Part shown: one piece after another, positions 46,055-59,345 of the stretch | Layout: each line of letters starts with the position of its first letter | Numbering within the stretch: the stretch's first letter is position 1 | NCBI GenBank assembly: GCA_963971425.1 | Contig: OZ020515.1 | Span: 3,340,678 to 3,404,677 of the forward strand | DNA: 64,000 nt | Reading direction: 5' to 3' | Source of the DNA: Bryoerythrophyllum caledonicum | Taxonomy: Eukaryota; Streptophyta; Bryopsida; Pottiales; Pottiaceae | The notes under the pieces: model-generated | Seen by the model: only the letters and a program-made list of their open reading frames with translations | Told to the model about the DNA's origin: nothing | Database searches by the model: none | Program-made: the position numbers and the translations under genes

Positions 46055-48119
46055 CTGCTCCTCTTTGTGTACCATAATTTCATTAGTTATTCCTAATGAT
46101 CAACTGGAATCTTGTAATATTCTAAGAGAACTTTTAGACCAAGTGTCTGAATGGGCGTTTTAAGAACCTGGGCAGGTTCTTGTGGTGTCAATTTCAACAA
46201 TTTTCTGTGAGGTTTTAATTGAGTAAAAGCACGTGTAAAACTTTGTGGGAGTAAATTTCTATAGACAATATGACTTTTGATGAAAAAGTAATGCTACCCA
46301 AAGTTATATTCTCCTATTTTATGCTAGAGTTGATAACAGAATTGATAGCTTTATTTGTAGAATAGTTCGTAGAATTATTGTATATTACCCTTAAATATCT
46401 ACTTGTCAATTATAAAAAAACATTGTCTTCAATCACTGTAATCTTAGTTTTTTTCTGCTACTATTGCTATTTGTTCCATAAGACATTTCATAATATATTT
46501 TATTTGAAGATGCAAATTCAACTAGTAATTCTTTATTTCAATTTATGTGAAGTTTGAAAACATTTGACTATGGTTGTTTATTTGTTTATAAACTTCATTT
46601 TATTTTATTTTAGTATGATCTACCAGGTGCAATGTCATCAATTACCTACAATATTGATTGAACTTGCACCTTTTATGTCTGTTACAATGCTATTCATTCT
46701 TGCATTGTCTTGTACCCTTTTTTTTTAAGCAATTATAGTAATTGTATTCTTCTATTTCTTTTTTATTCATTCATGGTGCATCAAATTTAAGCTTATTCAC
46801 CTAATTGTGCTTTTGTAGAAAATCGTGTCATCATTTCATGTTCAGTATATTTAGCCTCCTATAGGAACTTCATACCATTTTGTTCTTTACTTAATCTTAT
46901 TTTGTCAATTTTGATATCAGCATGCTTCACTTTCTATAGCTCCTTCTGTGTAATATAATTTAGAAAAAATACCGAAATTTTCAATATACAAATGATTTTC
47001 AACTTTCTCTATGATTTCTATTGTAATGTAAAAATGTATTATTTTTCGATGTTTGTAAATTTTAGCTCATTTGCCTACTTCATATTGGATTTACTGCCAT
47101 GATACATAGATTATGTAGGCATATGGATGTAGCTTCTACGTCAAAATTATCATCATGCAATATGGCTATTACATTCAACCCCTAAATACCCAGAGTCTCA
47201 AGGTGGACATTTGTGAATGGGCTCATACATGTTTCCATAATTGCATTTTTTATCTTTTAATTCTTGAGATGTTATAAGATAGTTCAAGAAGATAAATTTT
47301 AAATTTAAGAATTAAAATTTTTATTCCCATCTTATCTATCAGATAATATTTATATCATCTTAAGTGATTTTTTATCAAAGACAAGTAGCTCCAAAATCTT
47401 GCAAGAACTACTTAATAAATGTATGACTTTCAAATGAAGTAGATAATATTAACTTACGGTACTTGAGATTGTTAAGAAAAAACTTTTATGGTATGAAACT
47501 TCACTCCAAGACAAGTCCGAGTCTTATTACCTTTTTAAGCAGGTGCAAAGAATGTTCAATTCCTCATCAAAAGTGTTCCTCATTTGATTTTATCATGATC
47601 ATTTTCTTTTCATGTTTTGGATTTTTCAATTACAAATAATGAATGTATAATAAACCAAAGCAATTTTTGAAACTATCTTCATTACTTTAATTCTTAAATG
47701 CCCACTTCTCATATACTTCTAAAATAGGTTTATAAGGAACTAACATCAAGGTCATTATAAAGGAATGAAATTTAGAACTATTAGAATCTAAAATAATTTA
47801 GCACCAAATAAAGTCAAAGTCTAATGATCCTTGAATGACATGTAAGAATGAAAAATTCTAAGTCTAATGATCCTTTCATTTTAAACACTATAACTTTTCT
47901 ATCTTTGCAATGAAATTTTATAGAAATTTTGTGAACATGTCTTTTTAGTAATCCCTAAACAAGCCTTTTGAAGATTCCGATAGGTTCCTACTGTATCAAT
48001 TTATTACATTCCTCTTTGGAATTATTTACTGTAATTAGGCATTCCTTAAACTTTAGTGGGAATACTTTATTTTCGTAAATCCAACATTTGTTAATGAAAA
48101 AGTTATAGGGCTTTGAATT
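46055..48119. repeat. AT-rich 3' flank of TIMELESS, duplicated at 53.8-56.0 kb
   Basis: No gene is seen. Many blocks match the flank of the TIMELESS pseudogene in order and orientation: near 46,430 and 54,145 (ATTGCTATTTGTTCCATAAG), near 46,900 and 54,720, near 47,640 and 55,460 (ATAATGAATGTATAATAAAC), near 47,950 and 55,780. This defines a direct segmental duplication. Confidence 0.75.
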
Positions 48120-48870
48120 GCAAACAATATTAGTCGGCACATCCGGCAACTCCCAATACTTTTGTTAGGACACTCTATTACATGTGAGATTTTCAACACC
48201 AACAAGTAATAGTATTTTCTTTCGTGTTGTCAAATAATATTTTTTTGGTCTAAATTAGTGAAAAATAGCATTTTAACCCAAGTCAAACATGTTCACACAT
48301 TGTTACACATCGTTGGGCTAGGTACCAAAAAACTTCATCTTTTCTACATTAAAATTAAGAATCTTCTTTTTTTTGCTTTTTGTTTTCCGAAATAGCATGT
48401 GGTTTAAACCTTCTTATTGACCGTTTGAATTATCAATCTAAAATATATTAAGTTCACCAAAAAAAAAACGTAAATTGACAATTTTTTAACCTCCCTTTGT
48501 GTCCAATTGTTTCAAATATTATGCTTGCACCCCTTTTCTACCTTTAAAAACTAGAGAACAAGGAACAAATATCATTCTTATCATAGTGGAACTAAATCTA
48601 GACCTTACGCACCGCAAAAATTTGATACTATGTGAAGTAGGATTCCACTTAATGTGAATTGACGGAGAGAAGACAATGAAGTATTTAGTCTACTCCAAAC
48701 ACTATAATCTTTCATATTGTGTGGTCAAATTTTGTGGATATGTTATAGATAGGTCTTGATTGAGATCCTACAGTCAAAACTAAAATTTTCATTTCCTTCC
48801 TTATCCATTCCACTAGAATCAACGGTTTTGGAGTGTGTTTGGTGTGAAATTATCACGGTCCATTAGGGGT
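48120..48870 (-). repeat. Dispersed repeat family C, copy 2 (inverted)
   Basis: Reverse-complement relative of 28,530-29,420 and 59,640-60,960. CACATCCGGCAACTCCCAAT near 48,136 is the complement of the family end. Part of it (to about 48,480) is also included in the segmental duplication. Confidence 0.6.
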
Positions 48871-50681
48871 TAATAAAGATTGAGATCTTATGATTGTTGA
48901 TAAAAACCTTATTTTTCTTTTCCACACTTTGCACTCAAATGAGCAATTTTAAAGTGTTTTTGGTGAGAAATATTCTAGTTGTTTTAAAGATTAATTGAAT
49001 TGTGATATGCCTTTTGATACTCCATATGTCATTTTCATTTCCTATGCTTCTAATTAGATTAGACAAAGTTTTAATGACATTGCTACATATATAAAGTGAC
49101 TTTCCGTTATTGCCGTGAGATTTTTGGTTGAAGAATCAGGATCCACACGGATGCAGATAAGTTGTTAATCTCCACTGATGCAATCAACTGAACTAAATAT
49201 AAAACCTTACAATGGGAAAACTAAAAATATGTCAGAGTTATTTGTGAAGCCACCCAAAGTTTCACTAAGACATCCTATGTTTTGGTTCATTATTCTATTG
49301 TTTCCTCACTCTAAATAGGTGCTAGATTGGCTTGGTGGTCTTATACTTCAACTATGTATGGGAGATCCTAGTGATCATTGAATTTCAAGTCAAAGTAATT
49401 CTTGTTGTCTATGAGAATGAAGAGACTTTCTGGCAGAGTAATTGCCGCCTTCTCTCCTTTGAGCTATTGTAGATAACATTCTAGAGCGGAATTCAAAGTG
49501 ACAAAAGAGGAGGTATCTAAACTCCTAAAGGACCAAAGTTCCCTCGGGGGACATTTTGAGTTTAGGTAAGGTACACGTTCTCAATTCTAGGCATTATTTT
49601 ATGAGATTTTTTATTGATTGGACAACTTTTGATTAGCTTTGCGTAGACACAAATTTTATAGAATTCCGACTTACGGTTCAAAGGTTACAATTTATTTTCA
49701 CTTACATATACAAAAAGTGCACCAATTTAGTGTGACATATCACAAATACTGTCACCAAACTTTAATAACTTCTAAATTCAATAGAAATTCGAGTTTTTGT
49801 CCATTTCAAAGAAATAAAATGTCCTCTTGGAAAAAAAATTGAGATCTTTGCATATACCGTACGGATTTGTGAGTTTCAAAAATTTGAGAAGGATATGATA
49901 TATGCAAAATATAAAGTGTATTGTTGTTTCTCAGCACATAGTTGCATTGCAGGTTTTTTTAGGACATCTTCTACACCTCTTCTACTTCTGAAATTTGGTG
50001 CATATGTGCCTAACATGATCCTTTTCAAATTAACATAATAAATTCACGGCCCGTAGTGCAAAAAGTTGCCATAGAAGGTGGTCGAAGTTTGTTGAAGGTG
50101 TTTAGTATGACCTCAAAAAGAGATTATGTCTCACTTCAAAAGCTGATATTTTTCAATCCGTACGGTCAAACTTACCAAAATTTTAACCACACACTCTCAT
50201 ACAACTCTAGTACAAGATCCTACGGTTATATTTTGAGAAAAAATATTTTGTATCATTTTGTGTTGAATGCGCTGGAAATGCTAGTTTTGGAGTGATTTTG
50301 AGGGGAAAATGTCTTGGTCCTTTAGGGGTTAATCAACAACTGAAAACTAGGTTCATGCCTTATTGTTGTGAGCATCTTTAAAAACGGGTACCCCATATAT
50401 TGCAGAATGCTCCCCGCAAGCGGACCTCACATGGGCAATTTTGCTTCCATTGGATGTGGTATGTATATAAGTAATTTTTGCATCAAGTGTTTTCTCATGC
50501 AAGCAAAGCATTGAATGCTTCAGTCCTGCCATAATGTTTATGGCGTAACGGGGTTCTGAAGGTATTAGCCCATGTACTAAGCTGCAAAAGGTTATTTGGG
50601 AAGCTTTGGTAATTTCTCGGGTAGTTTGGGCAGCCAATGGGCGTTACGCCGGAAGAGGCCTGCTAAAGGTGACCACTTCCT
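48871..50681. other. AT-rich intergenic DNA, no supportable gene
   Basis: Open frames at 49,639-49,842, 50,056-50,295 and 50,353-50,637 carry no motif I recognise. Confidence 0.45.
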
Positions 50682-51038
50682 ATAAGGTAAGCCTCCCCGT
50701 AACCAACAAAAACCCATAGCCAACGCCTACAAAATTGGGGTATATCCAACCCTCTTCCATCCCATTACCACCAACTCATCTCCAAATGGAGGTTTTCTAT
50801 TAATAAAGACCCTTACTTTTGGTCGTTGGTTATGGGGGTACCTACTGCTGGCACCCACTAAACATGGTTGCATAGTTTGAAAATTCATAACTAATTCTGT
50901 TTTCATTGGAAAGATATGAAACCACTTGGGTTGGAATCGTAATTCTATTGGCTATCAGTGAAAAATAATAGTATAATTATCTCCTCTCTCCATATATGCA
51001 CATTCCTTAACTTGTCGGTTTTAGGGGGGCTTATCTTA
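50682..51038. mobile_element. MITE family A, copy 2
   Basis: The inverted ends are ATAAGGTAAGCCTCCCC and GGGGGGCTTATCTTA. The body is nearly the same as at 14,791-15,150, including CAACGC, TTGGGGTATATCCAACCC and TTTTGGTCGTTGGTTATGG. Short indels separate the copies. Confidence 0.75.
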
Positions 51039-51536
51039 CATGGATCACCATCTCCCTAGGGCACGTTTAGATAATTAGTGATCACGTTTAGAAACGCCTT
51101 TGATGCAACGTGGCATGGCCTTTTTGGTTTTAGGGTCGTAAATGAGAAAGTTTCATGTTCAATTGTAAGGTTTTAATTATCTTGTAATTTGAGTTCGTGG
51201 TTGTCGTTTAGGCTTCTTCATTGTGAAGGGATTTTGCTACTCTGGAGTGCAGTTTTGGAATGTAGGATCCTCTGCTAAAATTCTGTTGAATGGCCTCACA
51301 ACATGTCAAAATTCTCTTCATTTACAGAGTTTGCAAGTGGTTTTGTGGAGAATTTTATGACACGTTGAGAGGATGAAGCTTCGGTGTTCATGTAAGTCTT
51401 TTGCAGCTCCGTAGATCTTAAAAGGTAACCATGTTAGGGACATAGTTTCTAGTACCTTTTACTTTACTTTTACTTTGGATTGGAGTTTCTTTTACTTTGT
51501 AGTTTCTTTTACTTTTCATTTACTTTAGACTAGAGT

Positions 51537-51545
51537 ATATATATA
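51537..51545 (+). promoter_or_regulatory. TATA-like box before the unknown spliced gene
   Basis: TATATATATAGGG lies about 255 bp before the first in-frame ATG of the next gene. It follows a T/A-rich tract with repeated CTTTTACTTT words (51,455-51,525). The whole stretch could instead be the U3/R part of an LTR; no partner LTR was identified. Confidence 0.35.
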
Positions 51546-51797
51546 GGGATTGAGGCTCTCAATCTCGACAACATTTTTCTTGGAGCTCTAGCTCTCTCTT
51601 CTTGGTATTATTTGTGTAGTCATCCAATCAATTCTAGTTCTTATTAGTTTTCTTCTCAAACCCTTTGAGTTTTAGACTTCTTGTCAAGTATCCTCGTGTC
51701 CGTGATAACTACTCTTAATTGCATTGTGAGGGAGCTCATCGTCGTTGCAATTCGGTTGCGATTAGGAGGACAAAGGAGGTGGATTTGTTACGGTGAG

Positions 51798-52654
51798 ATG
51801 GCATTTGTTGTAGTGAAGTCATTGCCTGCTTCCTCGTGCATCGTTGCACTACAACGCCCGGGGCTAGAATTTGGCCGGGCACGCCAGGCGCCAGTTAGAG
51901 GAGGTCCGTCGGCGGTGCGGCTACAATTGCGATGTAGGTTGGAGGATGATGGCAAGACTACGGAAAAGGCGGAGAAGGTGGAGGTTCCAACGGCAAAAGT
52001 ATTTGGAGGATGGTCTGCGGCAGAGCCCAAAGAGGACACTAGAGGTGCGTTGTTTTTTCCTTATCATTGGATCAATGTGACCAAACTTGGTTTTATATAT
52101 GAGTGTCTCTAATGTTTCAATGTTTATTTGAAATCACAGCTAAAGATGAGGATTCAAGTGATCTAATGAAGATACGCAAGATGACACACGGAGACATTAC
52201 GAATCTAAACACAGATGTCGCGAACTTGACAAAGAACCAAACTGATTTGATGGCATATACAATGTACACGTATTTAGAACAATTGATGATTACGGCGGCG
52301 GAAGCTCTAAATTGGACGATCGGCAAACACCAAATTTTTCAACCCAAAGTTCAAGTAGTTGGTCATCAAAGTGTCCGCAGAGAGATACAAGTAAGTTTTT
52401 TTTTTTTGTAATTTTCTAGTTTTGTTTTTGTACTTTTCTATGAAGTAATAAAACGCAACATTTCTAATGTGGAAGTGCGCATGTAGGTTGGCCGTGAGCT
52501 GTTCGGTTTTTCTATGGACAATGAATACACGGAGTTTACCACAAGAGCTGCTCACAATCAAAATGTCACAACACATTTCGACACGGTTGAATCCCTCGAT
52601 GATTCAGTGAAGTATTTTCGTCAAGCGGCGGATACTTTCCCAGAGCTGAAGTGA
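51798..52654 (+). CDS. Small spliced gene of unknown function
   Basis: Exons 51798-52044, 52140-52390 and 52487-52654 join with GT-AG borders and matching phases into 221 residues. The first exon is Arg/Val/Ala-rich and low in motifs. Exon 2 is helical (ITNLNTDVANLTKNQTDLMA, MYTYLEQLMITAAEALNW). Exon 3 has RELFGFSMDNEYTEFTTRAA and VESLDDSVKYFRQAADTFPE. After the TGA at 52,652 the same frame continues open to a TAG at 52,724 (QCDVIDKYNEFMAKLIDRI), so a longer ancestral protein may have lost its tail by one stop. I do not recognise the family. The first ATG could also lie elsewhere, since the frame is open upstream to about 51,681. It may be lineage-specific or transposon-carried. Confidence 0.45.
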
Positions 52655-52889
52655 TCCCATAAGGATCAGTGCGACGTCATCGATAAATACAACGAGTTCA
52701 TGGCAAAGTTGATTGATCGGATTTAGATCCTTGGTTTAGGGTTTTAGGTTTTAATTTTAGAAATTTAGATTTAAGGGTTTAGGATTAGGGTCCTAGGTCA
52801 TGGCTCTATTTTTTTTCTAGGTCATTTTCCAACTGTAACGATTATTTCACATTTTTCACACAAAATGAAAAAATTGTGGCAATCCTTTC

Positions 52890-53788
52890 GAATGTGTTTC
52901 AAGAGAAAAGTATAGCCGAAGTTGTATCGGATTTATCATTTGTCTGGGTTAGAAGGTTTTGGAATTTGGAGATTAAAGGTGTTGAATTTTTAGGGTTTGG
53001 AGGATCAATTGGGGTTGTTTCTAGATCTTTGGCTTAGGATGGGCAGTGAGGTGTGGATGGGTTGTTGCGGAAGGATGCGGGTGAGCGCGATGTGTATGTG
53101 AATCATGAGGATTGTTTAGGATTTTGGGTTGTTTGAAGACGTTTTACATAAGGATGCATTTGTCAAGTGCCTATTCAAACAAGAATGTCATGAACTTGTT
53201 GTTGGCACTCATGTAGCATGTGAACAGAGAGCAGTTGTTGTTGCTTCTTCCAATGTTGATGTAGACCATTAAATCATACATTTGTCAAGAAGCGTTACCT
53301 AGAAAAAAAAACAGACGACGAGTAACAAAGAGGTCAATTAAGCAAATTTTCTTCATCTTTTGTGTAACACACTAAACATAATCACTGACGTCTCAAATTC
53401 TAACTCATCACTAATTGTAAAATTTTATATTAGTTGATAATTCAAATTACCACTAATATATTAATTGGTCCAACAACGTACCTCAATTAAAATATGCGAG
53501 TAGTGTGACTAAATGCTATATAACGTTAATTATCATTTTTAGTGGTAAACTATTAGCGTTCAATTAATGTGGTCTTTTGTTGCTCTGTTTTATACAATTT
53601 TATGCATTGTTTTATGCATTACGTGTTATTGTTGACATTGTGAAACTTGGTTACTTGTTCATATGGATGATGCCAATGATTTGCTAAGAGAGCAACAAAG
53701 AGACTATTCACACTTGGAAGTGCCTTCCACTTAGAGGAGAGGTGCAAGGAAAGCTTTGATTGATGCCATGGCATCTGGTTATGAGTAA
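52890..53788 (+). pseudogene. Internally deleted TIMELESS duplicate
   Basis: From about 52,905 the DNA matches the TIMELESS leader (including the TTTTTAGGGTTTGGAGG word) and then exon 1 up to the conserved ATGAGGATTGTTTAGG. Short pieces follow: exon 4 (TTGTTGGCACTCATGTAGCA), the intron 6/exon 7 border (CTTCCAATGTTGATGTAGAC), the exon 16 end (GACGAGTAACAAAGAGGTCA), intron 16, and the last exon up to GAGTAA at about 53,788. Intron sequence is retained, so this arose by DNA duplication plus deletions, not by reverse transcription. It lacks most of the coding sequence and cannot make the protein. Confidence 0.88.
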
Positions 53789-56268
53789 CTAATCATCTTT
53801 CATAGTTTCATTAGTTATTCTACTGATCAAGTGAAATCTTGTAATATTCTTAGAAAACTGTTAAACTTTCTAAAGGACCAAATGTCTACAAATGAACTTT
53901 TAGAGAAGGTGGATAGGTTCTTGTGGTGTCAATTTTCAACAAATTTTTTGTGAGATTTTATTAAGTAAGTTTTATGTAAATTTTTTGTGGAATAAATCGA
54001 AAGTGAAATCCTTATTTAGAATGTCCTTTCATATATTTTTAAATACAAAAAAACACCTAAAGTTTATATTCTTCATTTCAGCTTTCACTTGCCTGTTCAT
54101 GTTAAACCTTAAATATCCAATTGTCAAAACTGAAAATAACATTGTCATCAATCACTATAATCTTGACTTCTTTGCTTGTATTGCTATTTGTTCCATAAGA
54201 CATTCCATACTATGTTTTATTTGAATATGCAAATTTAACTTATAATCTTTATTTTCAATTTATGGGACGTTTGAAATACTCTCATCCTTAAAAACATATC
54301 ACTATGGTTGCATATCTGTTTATAGACCTCATGTTATAATATTTAATAAATTTTAATTTAATCTACCAATTGTAATGACATGAATCATTTCTATGAACAT
54401 GCAATTTCTATGTCGTTAATAATGCTACCAATAGCTAATGAAACATGGACAATTTATATTGGAAGCATCTTCAATTATAATTCCATGCCTATGTTTTTCT
54501 TTTAATACTTGAAAATTAAAAAATCTAAAAGTTTAAATGGAATATTTGAAATAAATCTAAAAATATTAACTAGGGTTTTATGAATAATACATAGCTTTTT
54601 TAAACATCACACTCTCACATAAAAGAGTGTGCCATCATTTCATATTCAATAATAGCCTCTTATATGAACTTCACACCAATTTATTCTTTACTTAATATTT
54701 TTTTGTTAATTTTAATACCATCATGCTTTACGTTCATTAGAACTTCTATGTTATATTATTGAAATAAAAAACCAATGTATTCAATATAAAAGCATATTTT
54801 CTAAACTTTTGTAATGATTTCTATTATAATTATAATGTGAAATGTATTGTTCTTCTAGAGGATGTTTATTTAATTTTGATTTGATGTTTGTAAAAATTCT
54901 TTGCCTACATTATATTGGAATTATTGCCATCAATGATACATAGATCATGTAGGCATATGCATGCAACTTCTACATTAGAATCATCATCATGCAATATGAC
55001 TATTATGTATCATTCCTAAAGATCTCAAGGTTGAATTTTGCAAATCTCATGCACTTTTCCATAATTGCATTTTTGAATTTTATGTCTTGGGGGTCATATA
55101 AGATAGTGCAAAAAGAAGGGAATTACACAAAAAAATAAATTATTATTCCCGTGATTTCTATTGAATCAAATTTAAGTAATCTTAAGCGATTAATGATCAA
55201 CAACAAGCAACTCTAAAATCTTGCCATGATTGCTTATTGAATGTGAGGTTTTGATAGGATTAAATAATTTCGATTTATGGTATTTGAGATTGTTAAATAA
55301 CACGCTTTTTTGGAATAAAACTTCATTCCAAGAAGTCCACGTCTTATTACCTTTATTAAGCAAGGTCCAAGGAAAACTCTTTCCTCATAAAGATTAAATA
55401 TCTTGATTTTTCATCATTTGACTTTATCATAATCATTTTCTTTTAATGTTTGGATTTTTCAATTACATAATAATGAATGTATAATAAACCAAAATAAAAA
55501 CCAAAGCAATTTTTGAAACTATCTTCATTACTTTAGTTTTTAAGTGCTACACTTCTCATTTGCTTCTAAAATAGGTTTATAAAGAACTAACATCAAACTT
55601 GTTATAAAGGAATGAAATTTAGGACTTTTGTAATCTAAAATTATTTTGCACCAAATGAAGTCAAAGTCTAATGATCCTTGAAATGCATGGAAGAATTAAA
55701 AGCAATCCTTTCATCTTTAACTCTATAACCTTTCAATCTCTACAATGAAAGTTTATGGAAATTTTAGAAGCATGTCTTTTAAGTAATCTCTAAACAAGCC
55801 TTTTGAAGATTCTAATAGATTCCTATTGTATCAATTTATAACATTCCTCTTTGGAATTTTTATTGTAATTAGGCATTCTCTAAACTTTAGTGGGAATACA
55901 ATATTTTTGTAAATCCAACATTTGATACTGAAAAAGTTTTAGGGCTTTGAATTGCAAACAAGATGAGTCGGCACATCCGGCAACTCCTGATACTTTTGAT
56001 AGGACACTCTATTAAATGTGAGATTTTCAACACCAACAGGGAATACTATTTCCTTTCATGTTGTCAAATATTTTTTTGGTCTAAATTAGTGAAAAATACC
56101 ATTTCAACCCAAGTCAAACATGTTCACACATTGTTACACAGTTGGGCAAGGTACCAAAAGACTTCATCTTTTCTACATTAAACTTTAAAATAGTTATTTT
56201 TTTACTTTTTTGATTTTCCTAAATAACATGTGGTTTAAACCTCCTTATTGACCGGTCGAAGTATCTAC
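53789..56268. repeat. Second copy of the TIMELESS 3' flank
   Basis: Matches 46,055-48,435 in order and orientation with many small changes. Near 55,960-56,260 it contains the inverted family C repeat end (GGCACATCCGGCAACTCC). The match stops at about 56,268 and resumes at about 59,345 after an insertion. Confidence 0.8.
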
Positions 56269-59200
56269 CTAAATAAAAGGCATCACTCTGTCCGCCGCTC
56301 CCGGTCACATGATACACTCTTCTTGACTCTTGATATTAGGTAGTAACCTAAGGACTCTTGATTTTGACCTCTTGATGTGAAGGGTTTTCTCCTCCTATAT
56401 TAGGCAAGTAATACTTATGTGCACAAAGGGTCGATCAAAATGCAAATGTAAAGCAAAAGTACTTTATTTTTGGAGTGGATTTAAACTAGGGTAATGTTTA
56501 CATGCACTCCAAAAATATAAGTACTTTTCCATTTAGATTCGATTTGAGCTTGTAGGTTTTAAAATACAAAACATACAATACACGCAATTAAGCAATTATG
56601 CACTTGGCCAAGTGCACTCAACGGTGGCAAAAAACAACGGTTTTTTTCAGAGATGAATGAAAAATATCATAAAATTATGCAAGATTTCAATAATCCTTTT
56701 GAAATTTGCATGCAATCTAAATTCTAATCTAGAATTGAAATTGTCAAAAATATACCTTGGTATTGTTCGAAAAATCACCATATGAGGAATAAAATCTTTT
56801 GCACCTCTTAGATGCTGAATTATATTTGAATTTCCATATAAAAAATGTTTATATATATATTTCTTTTCTATTTTTCTAAATTTTTTTTTGACCTTTTTAG
56901 CCATTTTACTTGTGCTTTCAAAAAATTTGGGCAAGTACTCATTATAGTTTCTTTTATCCCATTTGATGTCATAAATCTTAATTTACTTCAATATTAAAAA
57001 GTCAATTCAAAAAGAAACATAGCTTGCTACACCGTCCCTTGGATGTAGTGTAGACTAGAGTAATTTGATTTTCTACACTAATTAGAAATTTACATGCAAT
57101 CGTCGATTGACACACACTTGCTTGAAAGTGAATACCTAATGGGAACTTGATATGTGTGTAATTGATGTACATTTGTGTAGGTGATCTACATCAATAATGA
57201 ATCCATCCACATCAATATTGAATCCACACTATAATCAATGTAGTCAATGATGTATATACATTGAGCAGCAGGCCAAGCTTGAAACTTTTTTTCTTACCCC
57301 ACGGACCGCCCGTATATCAGTAGGTGATAATACCCTGGAGGGTACTGATATTTGAAGCGTGGTCCGGGTACCAGTACTTTCCACGGTATTATGAAGCACG
57401 TCATGGGTATCAGTTTAGGTTGGGCGAGGGGTGTGCGCCCGCACACCCCAAGGGCTCACCTTTGCAGGGTTGCAGTGCTAGGGTTTCCCTTGCCATTAAT
57501 GTCCAGAATTAGAATATGCAACCAATATCCAAGCACAGAAGTTGCATATTTAAATTGAAATTCTAAAATACAACTATGAAGTGAATCTAATAAACTGTAG
57601 CTAGCACTGTCGCAACTACATTTTGGTTCAACTTACAATAGCGGCAGCAGAAAGAGATCACCAATGACGAACTAAACCAAACCCCAGGCAACAACAACGG
57701 CATCACTACTTAGCAAAACACATCAAATTGCAGAAACAAAAATCCTACGAAAAGTTTGTACAAAAGACGGATGAGGTCAAAGTTGGTAAGCTCGTAAATA
57801 TACCAGCTCTGGTTCCACTTGCTAAGCTTGATTAGTGTGCACACTAGGTTTGTCTAAGAGGGTGAGAATGCTAGTTATGTACACATAGTCGATGGGCTCA
57901 TGGTGCTGCCATTGACGGCTAGGCTCATGTGTGCTTCACATTGCTTCACAATATCATTAAGATCGTTGCACAGAGTTGTGGTGGCGTCGTATGTTAATGA
58001 GAGTGATTTGGTGTTGAAACCACATTAACTATGTTGCTAACTAGGTCATGATGTTGATGCAATGCTTGTCGTTCCAGTGGTGGAGGTCAAAACAATGCAC
58101 CAATCAAATGGCTGGAGCTTCTCATCTCATGTCTCTCATTTGGGAGCTCTCCCGGCCTTCCAACTTTGTTCCTAAGCATGGCAGTAGTAACGGAGAGCAC
58201 AAGCACAAGCGTGTCTACTCGACGTCGTGAACGCTTCTCTCAACACACAAGAGGAAGAAAATTGCACCTCCAACACTCTCAACAATACTCCATCCACGCT
58301 CTGCGCCTCCATTCACAAGCTCTGCGCCTCTGCCAACCTCTCCGGTTGACACTCGCAACGGAGATGATGTGATTGCTCTGTAACCAATGTGTCTGCGCCG
58401 CCCATTGTGCCGCCCATCTACCCTAACCCTAATCGACAATCATTGCGGAGGTGCTCTACAAAGGTGAGCTGCAGAGGTGAGCTCCTGGGGTGTGCGGGCG
58501 CACACCCCTTGCCCAACCTGAATTGATACCCGAGACGTGTTTCATGGTACCTTGGAGGATACTGATACCCGGAATGCGCTAGGTGATGTACGGGTGGTCC
58601 GCTGGGTAAGAAGAAAGGTCTCAAGCTTGGCTTGTTGGTCAGCGGAGAGGGAGGATTTCAAGGTCCACCCGTTGGTCATTGTATATACATCATTCACTGA
58701 GGATTCATAGTGAGGATTCACTGATTCATTTGAGCGGTTTTATTGTTGATGTGGATCACCTACACAAATGTACATCAATTACACACATATCAAGTTCCCA
58801 TTAGGTATTCACTTTCAAGCAAGTGTGTGCCAGTCGACGATTGCATGTAAATTTCTAATTAGTGTAGAAAATCAAATTACTCTAGTCTACACTACATTCA
58901 AGGAACGGTGTAGCAAGCTATGTTACTTTTTGAATTGAATCTTTAATATTTAAGTAAATTAAGATTTATGACATCAAATGGGATGAAAGAAACTGTAGTG
59001 AGTACTTGCCCAAAATTTTTGAAAGCACAAATAAAATGGCTAAAAGGTCAATTTTTTTTAGAAAAATAGAAAAGAAATCAATATATGTATAATTTTTATA
59101 TGGAAATTCAAATTTGATTTAGCATCTAGAAGGTGCAAAAGATTTTATTCCTCCTATGGTGATTTTTTGGTAACAAACTTCTGAAAAAACCATTGCTTTG

Positions 59201-59345
59201 GCATTTTGTGTGCAAATGGCCGACATCGTAGACAAGTGCACTTTTAAAGTACAAAGGCAAAATTGCTTGATTGCGTGTTACAAACGTAAATTTAACACAC
59301 CACCCTCCGCTCTCCCCGTCCAGACAACGGATACCAACCCTAGTT
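56269..59345. mobile_element. 3.07-kb inverted-repeat element inserted in the duplicated flank
   Basis: Comparison with the unbroken paralogue at about 48,430 places an insertion between 56,268 and 59,345. Inside, arms of roughly 0.8-0.9 kb are inverted to each other: left about 56,570-57,470, right about 58,460-59,270. Shared landmarks are TGATGTATATACAT, CCAAGCTTGA, GGTGTGCG/CGCACACC, CATCAATTACACACAT and GTGAATACCTAATGGGAACT. The central part, about 57,480-58,440, is unique in the window and could be captured DNA. Its frames at 58,048-58,230 and 58,166-58,372 match no family I know. Another small hairpin lies at 56,454-56,528 (AAAGTACTTTATTTTTGGAG and its near-complement). No transposase was recognised. 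Confidence 0.75.
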
